A stretch of 64,000 nt of DNA. Source: Microcaldota archaeon (GTDB lineage: Archaea; Micrarchaeota; Micrarchaeia; Micrarchaeales; Micrarchaeaceae). The stretch covers positions 186,001 through 250,000 of the forward strand of contig JAJZAJ010000001.1 in assembly GCA_021799475.1 (NCBI GenBank), given 5' to 3'. Position 1 is the first letter of the stretch. The number at the start of each line of letters is the position of its first letter. Shown here in pieces: positions 32,261 through 41,149 of the stretch. Position numbers and translations under genes: made by a program. Under the pieces are notes generated by a model, which worked only from the letters and a program-made list of their open reading frames with translations, ran no database searches and was not told the DNA's origin.

Positions 32261-33517
32261 ATGCCTGACAAAACAATCCCAGCTGACCAGCAGGAACTAA
32301 TAACACTTATAGATGAGCTGACTCCAGAGGCGAGAACAACAGCACTGAAAAGAGCGGAAGAGATAGGACTGCTTCCCACTAATAAAGCTGCGGTTGCGGA
32401 AGCATATGAGAAGAAGGGAGAGTATGTCTCTGCCGCCAAAATCTGGCTACAATTAGACAACAAACCCAGAGCAGTATCATGCGCAGAAGCATCTGAGAAG
32501 AAGGGAGAGTATGTCTCTGCTGCCAGAATCTGGCTACAATTAGGTAACAAAAACAGAGCCGCAGTATGCGCAGAAGCATCTGAGAAGAAGGGGTGGTATG
32601 CCAACGCCGCCAGAGTCTGGCTACAATTAGATAATAAAGATAGAGCTGCAGCATGCGCGGAAGCATGTGAGCAGGAGGCATGGTATGCTGACGCCGCAGA
32701 AATCTGGCTACAATTAGATAACAAAGACAGAGTTGCAGCATGCGCGGAAGGATATGAGCAGAAGGCATGGTATGCCGCCGCAGCAGAAATCTGGCTACGA
32801 TTAGGTAACAAAGAAAAGGCAGCGGAAGCATATGAGAAGACGAGAGATTATATCGACGCAGCCAAAATCTGGCTACGATTAGGTAACAAAGAAAAGGCAG
32901 CGAAAGCATATGAGAAGAAGGGATGGTACGCCGACGCCGCCAAAATCTGGCTACAATTAGATAACAAAGACAGAGTTGCAGCATGCGCGGAAGCATATGA
33001 GAAGAAGGGAGAGTATGCCGCCGCAGCCAAAATCTGGCTACAATTAGATAACAAAGACAGAGCTGCAGCATGCGCGGAAGCATATGAGAAGAAGGGAGAG
33101 TATGCCGCCGCAGCCAAAATCTGGCTACAATTAGATAACAAAGAAAAGGCAGCGAAAGCATATGAGAAGAATGAGTGGTATATCGACGCCGCCAAAATCT
33201 GGATACAATTAGATAATAAAGTTATGGCAGCGAAAGCATATGAGAAGAAGGGAGAGTATACCTTAGCCGCAGAACTCTGGCTACAATTATATAAGAAAGA
33301 AATGGCAGCGAAAGCATGTGAGAAGAATGGATTGTATGCCGCCGCAGCAGAACTCTGGCTACAATTAGGTAACAAAAACAGAGCCGCAGCATGCGCGAAA
33401 GCATGTGAGAAGAATGGATTGTATGCCGACGCCGCAACGATATACAAGATGCTTGGAAACGCTCAAAAAGCAGCAGCGCTTACGAAACTGGCTGCGCTGC
33501 TCCGCGATCAAAACTAA
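32261..33517 (+). CDS. Helical-repeat (TPR/SNAP-like) protein C
   Basis: This 418-residue paralogue has the shared N-terminal cap, about 12 two-helix repeats, and the ATIYKMLGNAQKAAALTKL cap. Two linkers alternate, ACAEAYEKKGEY (29-residue unit) and KAAKAYEKKGWY (26-residue unit). Repeats 7 to 9 are almost identical in DNA as well as protein, so unit gain or loss by recombination is likely. Two late repeats have AAELWLQL in place of AAKIWLQL. No export signal. It stands away from the nuoD-pfdB locus, with a copied upstream flank but no copied downstream flank. Confidence 0.85.
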   Translation: MPDKTIPADQQELITLIDELTPEARTTALKRAEEIGLLPTNKAAVAEAYEKKGEYVSAAKIWLQLDNKPRAVSCAEASEKKGEYVSAARIWLQLGNKNRAAVCAEASEKKGWYANAARVWLQLDNKDRAAACAEACEQEAWYADAAEIWLQLDNKDRVAACAEGYEQKAWYAAAAEIWLRLGNKEKAAEAYEKTRDYIDAAKIWLRLGNKEKAAKAYEKKGWYADAAKIWLQLDNKDRVAACAEAYEKKGEYAAAAKIWLQLDNKDRAAACAEAYEKKGEYAAAAKIWLQLDNKEKAAKAYEKNEWYIDAAKIWIQLDNKVMAAKAYEKKGEYTLAAELWLQLYKKEMAAKACEKNGLYAAAAELWLQLGNKNRAAACAKACEKNGLYADAATIYKMLGNAQKAAALTKLAALLRDQN

Positions 33518-33662
33518 TAATAAATAAGCAGACCTAGGCAACTGAGCAATACATACATCCCGTTAAGATGCTGCAAAGATAAACACATGGAATGCGGCGG
33601 GTATACTATTGTATCCCGCACTACTGGTTTTTATTCTTTCCTTATGTTTAATTATTGAGTTT

Positions 33663-35009
33663 ATGTCAACCGTTTCCAGGAAGATTCCATCCAAAGCGCC
33701 AGCGCAGCCTGCGGCCCATACTGCACTTTCCCTAAAGGCAATTCTGGCAATTGCGGTTCTAGTGGCAGTGATAGCCGTAACAGCATATGCGCTTAGCGGC
33801 GGGTTCCACTCACAAAATAAAGCAGGATCAGGCGCGCCCGCAGCGATAAACGGGACGCTTTCACAAGGAAATCTCAATGCCTATGCTCTGTCATCTCTTG
33901 CTTTGAACTATACAAAAAGCCAGTCACAGTTCCATGTTAACTACAGCGGCGAAGGAAAAGTTTCCGGCACTGGGCTGCTGAGCATCGTGTCGTATTCCAT
34001 GCCGATAGCGGTAAAATACTCAAAATACGGCAAGGATTCTAGATTCGACATAAACATTACAAACATCCCTTTCATAAACAGCATCTATATAGGGCTGATA
34101 AACGATTCGTCCGGGATTTTCAGCTGCTTAAACATGAATCTTTCAAGGTCAATGCTCAATATAGCCAACACATCCAACCAGACGTTGCAAAATATCACAC
34201 ACACTTCCTGCTATAAAGGAAATGCCAATTCTACTTCTGCAACGAGTTCGAATGCGCCGGCGAACGTTTCAGCATTCGACACTACGGGGCTCTCTTCCGA
34301 GCAGCTCAAGCATATGCGCATAAACCTAACAGAGGAAGTGCAGAGCACCTATGATGGAATGCAATGCACTTTCATATCAGGGACATTTTCGCACATATTC
34401 GGTGCGCTGGCAGAGCAGGAACAGCAGGGAGCGCAGCAGCAGAATTCCATATCTGGAGGGAATACGAGTGCGGGAGGCAAGTTCTCCATGTGCATATCAA
34501 ACCAGTACTATATCCCTCTTACATTCAATGCGTCTGTTACCCCTACATCACAAACCCAGTCAAACTACGGCAACGGATCCATATCACTGGGACTGGATAT
34601 GGCAGTCACATCAATAGGCCCAACAGCATCAGACTCATATATAACATCTTTGCCCGGACCTGTTAAGAATAGCACAGGACAATCTAATTACACAAATAGC
34701 GTTCCACAGAACAACAGCTTCATGGAGAACGTTACCTTCACTGTGCCAAGGGCATCGGCAGCGGCAAACAGCCCGGTCATGAATCTCAACGGCACAGTCT
34801 ATACTTATGGACAATTCCCATTCACAGAGACAATAGACGAATTCGCCGTATACAATTACACGATATACAATGCCTCTTTACTCCCATCTGTCACATATGA
34901 CTCCACCGGAACAACTTCGATACTGAATGCGAGTATAGGCGCAACGGAAGGGGCATCTGTCAACGGATACTATAATTTCATATCAGATGGGATGGCAGCC
35001 GCGAGATAG
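33663..35009 (+). CDS. Membrane-anchored, sequon-rich surface protein
   Basis: This protein of about 448 residues has a short basic N-terminus (STVSRKIPSKAPAQ), one membrane segment (ALSLKAILAIAVLVAVIAVTAYAL) and a long Ser/Asn/Thr-rich outer part. About twenty Asn-X-Ser/Thr sequons are visible (NYT, NYS, NIT, NDS, NLS, NQT, NVS and others), so it is a likely substrate of AglB. Five cysteines lie outside. No enzyme motif is seen. I chose ATG 33663; a TTG at 33609 would add 18 hydrophobic residues. It follows repeat gene C but has no clear link to it. Confidence 0.75.
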   Translation: MSTVSRKIPSKAPAQPAAHTALSLKAILAIAVLVAVIAVTAYALSGGFHSQNKAGSGAPAAINGTLSQGNLNAYALSSLALNYTKSQSQFHVNYSGEGKVSGTGLLSIVSYSMPIAVKYSKYGKDSRFDINITNIPFINSIYIGLINDSSGIFSCLNMNLSRSMLNIANTSNQTLQNITHTSCYKGNANSTSATSSNAPANVSAFDTTGLSSEQLKHMRINLTEEVQSTYDGMQCTFISGTFSHIFGALAEQEQQGAQQQNSISGGNTSAGGKFSMCISNQYYIPLTFNASVTPTSQTQSNYGNGSISLGLDMAVTSIGPTASDSYITSLPGPVKNSTGQSNYTNSVPQNNSFMENVTFTVPRASAAANSPVMNLNGTVYTYGQFPFTETIDEFAVYNYTIYNASLLPSVTYDSTGTTSILNASIGATEGASVNGYYNFISDGMAAAR

Positions 35010-35070
35010 CATGTCCGACTGTCCGACAGCGCTACCGCTGTCACATATCTGCAATTAGAAACTGAGCAAG

Positions 35071-35781
35071 TCATATCTTATTGATTTCCGCACCGCGCTT
35101 TGGCATGGGTGCCACTACATGCTGCATGTGCAGGTAGCTGCCATCAGAAATCGATTTTCTTCCAGCGGGATTATTCCCTCTGGCTATCCCTATGCTTCCC
35201 TTAACTTTGTGCTGTTCTGCTCTGGAGAGCGCAGGGAAAGCTCTCGGTACAGGGAGGACTGGCGGCTTCGAAACGCCGCGGGCCCATTCCACCAACACTA
35301 TCGTCCTTGCGGACTCTGTCGATAGTCCCTTTCCATCGCAACATCCGGACATCCTTGCGTAGAGGGCATCCATATCGGAATTTGGTCCGTTGGCGCACTT
35401 TCCAAGCTGAATGATAAGGCTAAATCTAATGTCCCTGCGGTTCTTTTCTATCAAATCAAGCCACCGCGATACAGCGCCGTTCTCCCTCCTTGATAGCGCC
35501 AGGAGCGATGATGACATAAGGTCCAAGGCCGCCGGGTCATATCCATTCCTGAACATACTTACTATCCTTGATATCTCTTTTATGCGGGTGTCCCTTGGGC
35601 ATAGCTCGGCCATGCCGGCAATCCTCAGAACTGCATTGCTGATATGCGATGGTCCTTCAGGATGCTTCAAAATCAATTCGCGCTCAAATCCTACGAGGGT
35701 TTCAATCCATGCGCAGTCCGCACTCTTTTCTGTGCCACTTCTCTCCTTGTTCCTCATATCTGTTTTAGATATAGCAGTCAT
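35071..35781 (-). CDS. Orphan soluble protein
   Basis: This 236-residue protein is not recognised. Residues 25-150 are mostly helical (ETLVGFERELILKHP, MSSSLLALSRREN, RFSLIIQLGKC), and the C-terminal 80 residues are basic and proline-rich (KPPVLPVPRAFPAL, then GRKSISDG). Two adjacent cysteines occur near residue 147. No membrane segment. It converges on the surface protein gene and diverges from the methyltransferase gene. A TATA-like TAGATATTTATAG lies just upstream of its start. Confidence 0.6.
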   Translation of the reverse strand: MTAISKTDMRNKERSGTEKSADCAWIETLVGFERELILKHPEGPSHISNAVLRIAGMAELCPRDTRIKEISRIVSMFRNGYDPAALDLMSSSLLALSRRENGAVSRWLDLIEKNRRDIRFSLIIQLGKCANGPNSDMDALYARMSGCCDGKGLSTESARTIVLVEWARGVSKPPVLPVPRAFPALSRAEQHKVKGSIGIARGNNPAGRKSISDGSYLHMQHVVAPMPKRGAEINKI

Positions 35782-35937
35782 GCAAATACCGGAAATCTGA
35801 TAACAAGCTAGATATTTATAGACAGCCTTTTACAGATGCAGCCGCCGCATATGAATTCGTCATTCCGCGATTGAGGGAAACAATAGGGGATACAAAGAAA
35901 AATGCAAATATATTAAAGCAAAAAGGAAAATCGATCC

Positions 35938-36495
35938 ATGGGAACTAAGGCCATACGTATAAAAAATTGCGATGGAGTGTACGCTCCGGAAGAGGATTCC
36001 TACCTCATTGAAGAAGCGGTAAGAAAGTACGCATATGGGAAAACCCTGGACATCGGGACCGGCACCGGGATACTGGGAATAGCAGCGGCCCAGGAAGGAT
36101 GCGATGTGACATTCTCCGATATAAATGATAAGGCATTGGAGTGTGCACGCATAAACGCAAAGGAAAACGGAGTGCGCGGCAGGTTTATCGAATCTGACTT
36201 ATTCAAAAACATCCAGGGTAAATTCAATACGGTAATTTTCAATCCTCCTTATCTGCCGCCTGACGGGAGAAGACAGACACCAATGGATACGGCTACTTAC
36301 GGAGGAATGAACGGTAGAGAGATAATTGACAGGTTCCTGAGAGAATACCTATTACATGTAGAAGACGACCATGTCATTCTGCTGCTCGAGAGCTCCCTGA
36401 ACGGATATACGAAGGACACCGATGCAATGAATGCAGAGATAGTATGTAGGGGGAGTCAGTTTTTTGAAGAGCTCGTAGTCCTCAAATTTAAATAA
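35938..36495 (+). CDS. HemK/Mtq2-type protein glutamine methyltransferase
   Basis: This S-adenosylmethionine-dependent enzyme probably methylates the Gln of the GGQ motif in release factor aRF1. Motif I is LDIGTGTGILG (residues 37-47), the acidic FSDIND is at 59-64, and the catalytic NPPY is at 102-105 followed by LPPDG. At 185 residues it lacks the N-terminal helical domain of bacterial PrmC, as archaeal and eukaryotic Mtq2 do. It precedes the complex I cluster on the same strand but with its own AT-rich upstream region. Confidence 0.88.
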   Translation: MGTKAIRIKNCDGVYAPEEDSYLIEEAVRKYAYGKTLDIGTGTGILGIAAAQEGCDVTFSDINDKALECARINAKENGVRGRFIESDLFKNIQGKFNTVIFNPPYLPPDGRRQTPMDTATYGGMNGREIIDRFLREYLLHVEDDHVILLLESSLNGYTKDTDAMNAEIVCRGSQFFEELVVLKFK

Positions 36496-36536
36496 GCCTT
36501 TTTATTGTTTTCCTTACAATATGGCTACGTGGTCGG

Positions 36537-37307
36537 ATGTTTGATATTTTTACGTTATTCAATCCTATCTCTTTTTTAAATTCGTTCCAGATCTTGCAGG
36601 CTTCAGGATCCGCCCAAACCTACGTAACTGCAGGTTCTGTCTATACGGAACAGACAATAACCGTACTGATACAGCTCCTTATGGTCCTGGCAGTATCGAT
36701 GCAGATAGCAAGGGGATACTTCCTAAGGATACTGAAAAAATTTACTTTAAGGCTCGCAGCGGATATATGGTGGCTGCTGTTCATACTGCTCAGGGATGCA
36801 AGCATATTCCTGATACTATTCTTGGGAGTGTCGCTCTTCTGGCCAGGCACATACCAGGACTATCCTGTAGCGGTCCCTTTTATGCCATTGGCGATAGACT
36901 TATTCGCGATAGCTTTGGTAATACTGCTAGTAAAGGATACGGATGAGGAGCCGAAATACAATTCCCTCCTTACCATTCTCGTGGTTGCCGGCGCATTCCT
37001 GTACATCATGGGAACCGTCTTCGTCACGGAAAGCGCAGTCTTCCTCACCACTCTGCCTCCGACGGTTTCGCTGAGCACCAGCAACCCATGGGGCTTCTTC
37101 AATGCATACTTCAACTCGCAGAACGATCCCACACTGGCCATATATAGCTTCTATATAACATTCGGGATACTGCTTTTGGCAGGGCTTGCCGCAATAGTCT
37201 CATCATTCACACAGCCTGCAGGAGTTCCAAGGAGCAAGATACAGACTCCTCCAAAACCAATAGTCAAGCAGGCGCCACCTCCTGCCCAGCCACCGCAGCA
37301 AAAGTGA
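36537..37307 (+). CDS. Membrane protein of the complex I cluster
   Basis: This 256-residue protein has about six membrane segments and a proline-rich cytosolic tail (KPIVKQAPPPAQPPQQK). I do not recognise it as NuoH, J, K, L, M or N. An amphipathic segment around FLRILKKFTLRLAADIWW lies between the first two helices. It ends four bases before the nuoI-like gene, so it is in the same transcript and may be a lineage-specific membrane anchor or subunit; this is inferred from position only. Confidence 0.7.
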   Translation: MFDIFTLFNPISFLNSFQILQASGSAQTYVTAGSVYTEQTITVLIQLLMVLAVSMQIARGYFLRILKKFTLRLAADIWWLLFILLRDASIFLILFLGVSLFWPGTYQDYPVAVPFMPLAIDLFAIALVILLVKDTDEEPKYNSLLTILVVAGAFLYIMGTVFVTESAVFLTTLPPTVSLSTSNPWGFFNAYFNSQNDPTLAIYSFYITFGILLLAGLAAIVSSFTQPAGVPRSKIQTPPKPIVKQAPPPAQPPQQK

Positions 37308-37311
37308 AAGC

Positions 37312-37752
37312 ATGCCGTACAAGTTCACTTTCGATGATAACATATGCATACAATGCGGAATGTGCGGCGATGTATGCCCGGTCAACGCCCTTGATTTTAC
37401 CAGGCCGAGGCACAAGAACGTGGAAGACAGCCGCTACACCGACGACGTCACTCTAGATATGACGGAGTACCCAATACAAGTCAGCAAGTGCATAGGCTGC
37501 ATGATATGCCCGGAGGAATGCCCCGTTTCATGCATAACCATCCTCCCAGCAGACAAAGAGCCAGCATATGCGCAAAGACAGGGCCCGATATTCTCAGAGG
37601 AGCCGACAAAAGATACATTCGAGCTCTCGAAATACACGAAAATAAGGCCTACAAAGGTAAAGGTGAAGGATCCCTGGGGGCATGTATATGTCTACATACC
37701 GAAAAGAAGGAAGTCTCAGACCGAAACCCTGGAAGAAAGCGACATGCGCTGA
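37312..37752 (+). CDS. nuoI: Complex I NuoI-like ferredoxin subunit
   Basis: This protein carries two 4Fe-4S clusters that pass electrons within NADH-quinone oxidoreductase-type complexes. The cluster motifs are Cys12-x2-Cys15-x2-Cys18-x3-Cys22-Pro and Cys60-x2-Cys63-x2-Cys66-x3-Cys70-Pro. The spacing of about 40 residues between them is longer than in small ferredoxins and fits NuoI-type subunits. The C-terminus includes a DPWGHVYVYIPKRR tail. It starts four bases after the membrane protein and precedes nuoA. Confidence 0.85.
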   Translation: MPYKFTFDDNICIQCGMCGDVCPVNALDFTRPRHKNVEDSRYTDDVTLDMTEYPIQVSKCIGCMICPEECPVSCITILPADKEPAYAQRQGPIFSEEPTKDTFELSKYTKIRPTKVKVKDPWGHVYVYIPKRRKSQTETLEESDMR

Positions 37753-37826
37753 TATGATGCCGTCACTAAGCAGCTACAAGAAAGAAAGTATAAAAACAAC
37801 ACCTCTGTATAGTAATCGGTGGCTCT

Positions 37827-38183
37827 GTGAGTTACGATTATGCGGCTATACTGATATTCGCACTGTTCGCCGTGTTCGTTCCAGTATCATTCCTTATTAC
37901 CTCGAAGATGCTCCGGCCCAAGAGCCGCCGCAACAGCGTAAAGAACGCGCCATATGAGAGTGCCGAGGAAACCATCGGCGAAAGCAGGGATGTAGAAAAC
38001 GAGTACCTGCCTTTCTTCGCGCTGTTCCTGCCTTTCGAGATAATCGCAATAGTCATTTTGTTATGGGCCACCGGTTCCAGGAGCATCCTTTATATGCCGG
38101 ACATGATGGTAATAGGGCTTGCCGTCTTCTCCGCGCTCTTCGCCCTGATAGGGTATCGTTTCGCAAGTGATAAGAATGTCTGA
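37827..38183 (+). CDS. nuoA: NADH-quinone oxidoreductase subunit A
   Basis: This small membrane subunit has three helices. The loop after the first carries LRPKSRRNSVKNAPYESAEETIGESR, close to the family consensus, in which PYESG is followed by a Gly and Arg, and YLPFFALFLPFEIIAIVILLWA is the second helix with the conserved Phe-Glu. The start is GTG 37827. It overlaps nuoB by eight bases at the chosen nuoB start. Confidence 0.88.
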   Translation: MSYDYAAILIFALFAVFVPVSFLITSKMLRPKSRRNSVKNAPYESAEETIGESRDVENEYLPFFALFLPFEIIAIVILLWATGSRSILYMPDMMVIGLAVFSALFALIGYRFASDKNV

Positions 38184-38835
38184 GATATCGGGTATGGTTG
38201 CAGCAGACTATGAGGCTGTAATGCCTTACTCGAAGGAGCGCTTCGCCAATGCGGAACGCCAGATGAGCGAGCTGGTAAAGAGTTCAATGCAGGGGAGGAA
38301 AGAGCCTGTCAATGCAATGTTTACCAGGATGAGCGATATCTCGAAGATGATGTCGAAAGGTCTACTTAATTGGGGGAGGACAAATTCATTATGGCCCCTC
38401 CAGTTCGGGCTGGCCTGCTGTGCGATCGAGCTGATGGATTTTGGAGCGGCGAGGATGGATGCAGAGCGCAAAGGGTTCCTCCTTTTCAGAGCCACGCCGA
38501 GGCAGTGCGACGTTATGCTGGTTGCGGGCTGGGTGACGAAGTCAGTAGTCCCGAGGATAAAGCGGCTGTACGAGCAAATGCCGAGCCCGAAGTATGTAAT
38601 CGCATTCGGGGAATGTGCAACCTGCGGCGGACCGTGGTGGGAGAGCTACAATATAATAAAAGGGATAGATCAGGTTCTGCCAGTAGACGTCTATGTGGCA
38701 GGATGCCCTCCGAGACCCGAAAACCTGTTTGCGGCACTGATGAAGTTGCAGGAAAAAGTGAGTGGTAAACTTGCTGGAGATACAGAAAAAGGACTTAGTG
38801 AGAACATTAGAAGAGCTGAAGGGAAAACACTTTGA
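38176..38835 (+). CDS. nuoB: NADH-quinone oxidoreductase subunit B
   Basis: This subunit holds the N2 Fe-S cluster, the last carrier before quinone. The ligands are the adjacent Cys81 and Cys82 in GLACCAIELMDF, Cys147 in FGECATCGG and Cys177 in VAGCPPRPENL. The first 55 residues are extra to the usual core and helical. ATG 38176 is preceded by GTGATAAGA, the standard leader. The last 74 bases overlap nuoC, whose start codon is GTG 38762. Confidence 0.95.
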   Translation: MSEISGMVAADYEAVMPYSKERFANAERQMSELVKSSMQGRKEPVNAMFTRMSDISKMMSKGLLNWGRTNSLWPLQFGLACCAIELMDFGAARMDAERKGFLLFRATPRQCDVMLVAGWVTKSVVPRIKRLYEQMPSPKYVIAFGECATCGGPWWESYNIIKGIDQVLPVDVYVAGCPPRPENLFAALMKLQEKVSGKLAGDTEKGLSENIRRAEGKTL

Positions 38836-39166
38836 TTATCTAAAGAAGATAACCGCGGTGGACTACCTGACGTACTTGGAAGCAGTGTATATGCTGTACA
38901 ACATAGAGGAAAAAAAGGACGAGATAGTTAAGGTGAAACTGGAGCTTCCCACAGACAAAAAGTCACGATTATCCCTGCCTACTGTAATGCATGTGTACAA
39001 GTCAGCCGACTGGTACGAGCGAGAGCTCCAGGAGATGTTCGGCATAATGATAGAAGGCAGGGATGTGCAGAGGCTGCTGCTGGAGAACTGGAATGGGATA
39101 GATTATCCGCTAAGGAAGAGCTTCGAATGGGGGAAGGATTACAGGAAAGAGGGTGAAACGGAATGA
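38762..39166 (+). CDS. nuoC: NADH-quinone oxidoreductase subunit C
   Basis: This is the 30-kDa-type subunit of complex I. SADWYERELQEMFGIMIEG is the family signature and is followed by RLLLENWNGIDYPLRKSF. At 134 residues it is a short version. The start is a GTG within nuoB. Its stop codon TGA overlaps the ATG of the pilin-like gene (ATGA at 39163-39166), which means coupled translation of a complex I subunit and a surface protein. Confidence 0.92.
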   Translation: MVNLLEIQKKDLVRTLEELKGKHFDYLKKITAVDYLTYLEAVYMLYNIEEKKDEIVKVKLELPTDKKSRLSLPTVMHVYKSADWYERELQEMFGIMIEGRDVQRLLLENWNGIDYPLRKSFEWGKDYRKEGETE

Positions 39167-40047
39167 AATCACAGTCAGCAATGGAATATCTCATGACGTA
39201 CGGTTGGGCAATACTCATCATCGCGGTTGTATTGGGAGTGCTGTTCCAGCTGGGAGTCTTTTCCGGCAGCGCGCTGACGCCGAAGGCGCAGCCCGGAAGC
39301 TGTCTAGTTCTGAGAATTGCAGGACAGGTCTCTCTGGAAGGAGAGTGTCAGGGGCAGTTGCCGGAGTATGTTGCGCATTTCAATGGTGTAAATGCTGAAG
39401 TATCAATATCTGCAAACGAGTTGGAAACAGGAGAGGTAACGAATGGCGGGAGCAACAAAGTTACTATCACCGCATGGGCGGCGTCGAACGTGATTGCAAC
39501 AGGAGTGCAGGCAGACATCGTGCACTATGGCTATAATTCTGAGTGTACTTCGATTGATAACAATATGGAATTTGTAATGGCTCAAACCGGAATTGGAGCT
39601 CATACAATAATAGACTGTTCCAACATGCAGGAGTTCCCTGATTCGGCAGGCGTCTGGAGATTCTATGCGATGGAAACTGACGGTTCGAATGAGATAAGCT
39701 ACGCAGGTTATGGAGGTACTATCAACGGAGGCACAGTCGAGGCGATAACCCATGTAACACTACCAGCTGCATCGCCGCTCAGCATAGGTGCATCTGGCCC
39801 ATTTGCCAATTATTTCAACGGAAGCATCGCGAACGTGCAGATATACAACACTTCTCTCTCATCGAATGAGCTCGCCGCGCTTTATCAAGAAGGCATCGGC
39901 GGCGCTCCTATCAACATACAGAACCTTGTTGGCTGGTGGCCGCTCAACGGCAACGCACAGGATTACTCAGGAAACAACAATAACGGGCAGATTAGCGGAG
40001 GAGTAAGCTTCAACAGCAGCTGGCAGAGCGGGTATACGCCACCGTGA
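39163..40047 (+). CDS. Class III signal-peptide pilin-like protein with LamG-type domain
   Basis: The N-terminus MKSQSAMEYLMTYGWAIL, followed by a hydrophobic helix, is the class III signal of archaeal type IV pilin-like proteins, cut before the QSAMEYL segment by a prepilin peptidase such as EppA. The outer part of about 250 residues contains four cysteines and a C-terminal jelly-roll of LamG/concanavalin type (FNGSIANVQIYNTSLSSNEL and LVGWWPLNGNAQDYSGNNN). A few sequons occur. Its start overlaps the nuoC stop and its stop lies four bases before nuoD, so it is fully inside the complex I operon, an odd place for a surface protein. Confidence 0.85.
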   Translation: MKSQSAMEYLMTYGWAILIIAVVLGVLFQLGVFSGSALTPKAQPGSCLVLRIAGQVSLEGECQGQLPEYVAHFNGVNAEVSISANELETGEVTNGGSNKVTITAWAASNVIATGVQADIVHYGYNSECTSIDNNMEFVMAQTGIGAHTIIDCSNMQEFPDSAGVWRFYAMETDGSNEISYAGYGGTINGGTVEAITHVTLPAASPLSIGASGPFANYFNGSIANVQIYNTSLSSNELAALYQEGIGGAPINIQNLVGWWPLNGNAQDYSGNNNNGQISGGVSFNSSWQSGYTPP

Positions 40048-40051
40048 TACT

Positions 40052-41149
40052 ATGGGGCTGATGAGAATAAACGTTGGACCAATCCACCCAAGCACGCATG
40101 GTGTGCTAAGACTTGTCGTAGACGTGGATGGCGACACGATAAAAAATGTAGAGCCCCATATAGGATTCCTTCACAGGGGCGTAGAGAAACTCTGTGAAAC
40201 CCGCATGTACATGCAAAACCCTTCTTATTTCGAGAAGCTCGACTACATATCGCCATTGAGCTGGGATGAGATATATGTGTCGGCAGTAGAACAGGCACTA
40301 GGCATCCCGGTCAAGGAAGCGGCACAGTGGGTGCGCGTGATACAGTTAGAACTCCAGAGGATAGCAAATCACCTCCTCTGGATAGGCACTCTATGCAACG
40401 ATATAGGCCAGATGTTCACAACCTTCATGTGGGCATTCCGGGACAGGGCGCAGGTGCTTAAGCTCCTGGAAGATGTTTCCGGAGGCAGAATGTTCTACGT
40501 ACACCTCAGGCTCGGAGGCTTTCAGAGACCCCTGCCACCGGATTTCGCAGAAAGGACATACAACCTTACCGATTACCTGGAAAGGAACGTGCTGCAATAC
40601 CGGGATGTCCTGGACGAGAACCCGATATTTACTGAGCGACTGAGAAACGTAGGTGCGATAAGCGAACGGGATGCGATAGACTATGGGGTAACCGGACCAG
40701 TGCTGCGGGCCTCGGGAGTAGCAGAGGATGTAAGGAAGAGCAAGCCATATTATGTGTATGACAAGCTCGATTTCAGCATACCTACGGGAACAAGGGGTGA
40801 CAGCCTCGACAGGTATAAAGTTAGATATAGGGAGATATTCGAGAGCATAAAGATAATCAGGCAGTGCCTTGACATGATGCCAAATGAGGGCGACATAGTC
40901 GGCATGCCGATAAGGCTTATAGGCCCTCCAGCGAAACCCGATACTGTAATTGTGAGCAGGGAGCTGCCAAAAGGGGAAGGAATAATATACATGGTGCCTG
41001 ACAAGCAGCGGCCTTACAGGGTATCTATAAGATCCCCCGGATTCATAAACTTGGCGGCATTGCCTAAGCTGTCTGTCGGAGCTAAGTTCGCCGACCTGTT
41101 CGCGATATTCGGCAGCCTTGACGTAATATTCGGGGAAACGGACAGATAG
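40052..41149 (+). CDS. nuoD: NADH-quinone oxidoreductase subunit D
   Basis: This 49-kDa-type subunit forms the quinone pocket together with NuoB. Diagnostic segments are GPIHPSTHGVLRLVVDVDG (quinone-site His-x2-Thr-His), IGFLHRGVEKLCE, ELQRIANHLLWIG, and the C-terminal DVIFGETDR. Length 365 is normal. It is preceded by GTGATACT before ATG 40052. Downstream, its 3' flank is the source of the copied blocks found at 14340, 15490, 17043 and 32125. No nuoH or later genes follow. Confidence 0.96.
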   Translation: MGLMRINVGPIHPSTHGVLRLVVDVDGDTIKNVEPHIGFLHRGVEKLCETRMYMQNPSYFEKLDYISPLSWDEIYVSAVEQALGIPVKEAAQWVRVIQLELQRIANHLLWIGTLCNDIGQMFTTFMWAFRDRAQVLKLLEDVSGGRMFYVHLRLGGFQRPLPPDFAERTYNLTDYLERNVLQYRDVLDENPIFTERLRNVGAISERDAIDYGVTGPVLRASGVAEDVRKSKPYYVYDKLDFSIPTGTRGDSLDRYKVRYREIFESIKIIRQCLDMMPNEGDIVGMPIRLIGPPAKPDTVIVSRELPKGEGIIYMVPDKQRPYRVSIRSPGFINLAALPKLSVGAKFADLFAIFGSLDVIFGETDR

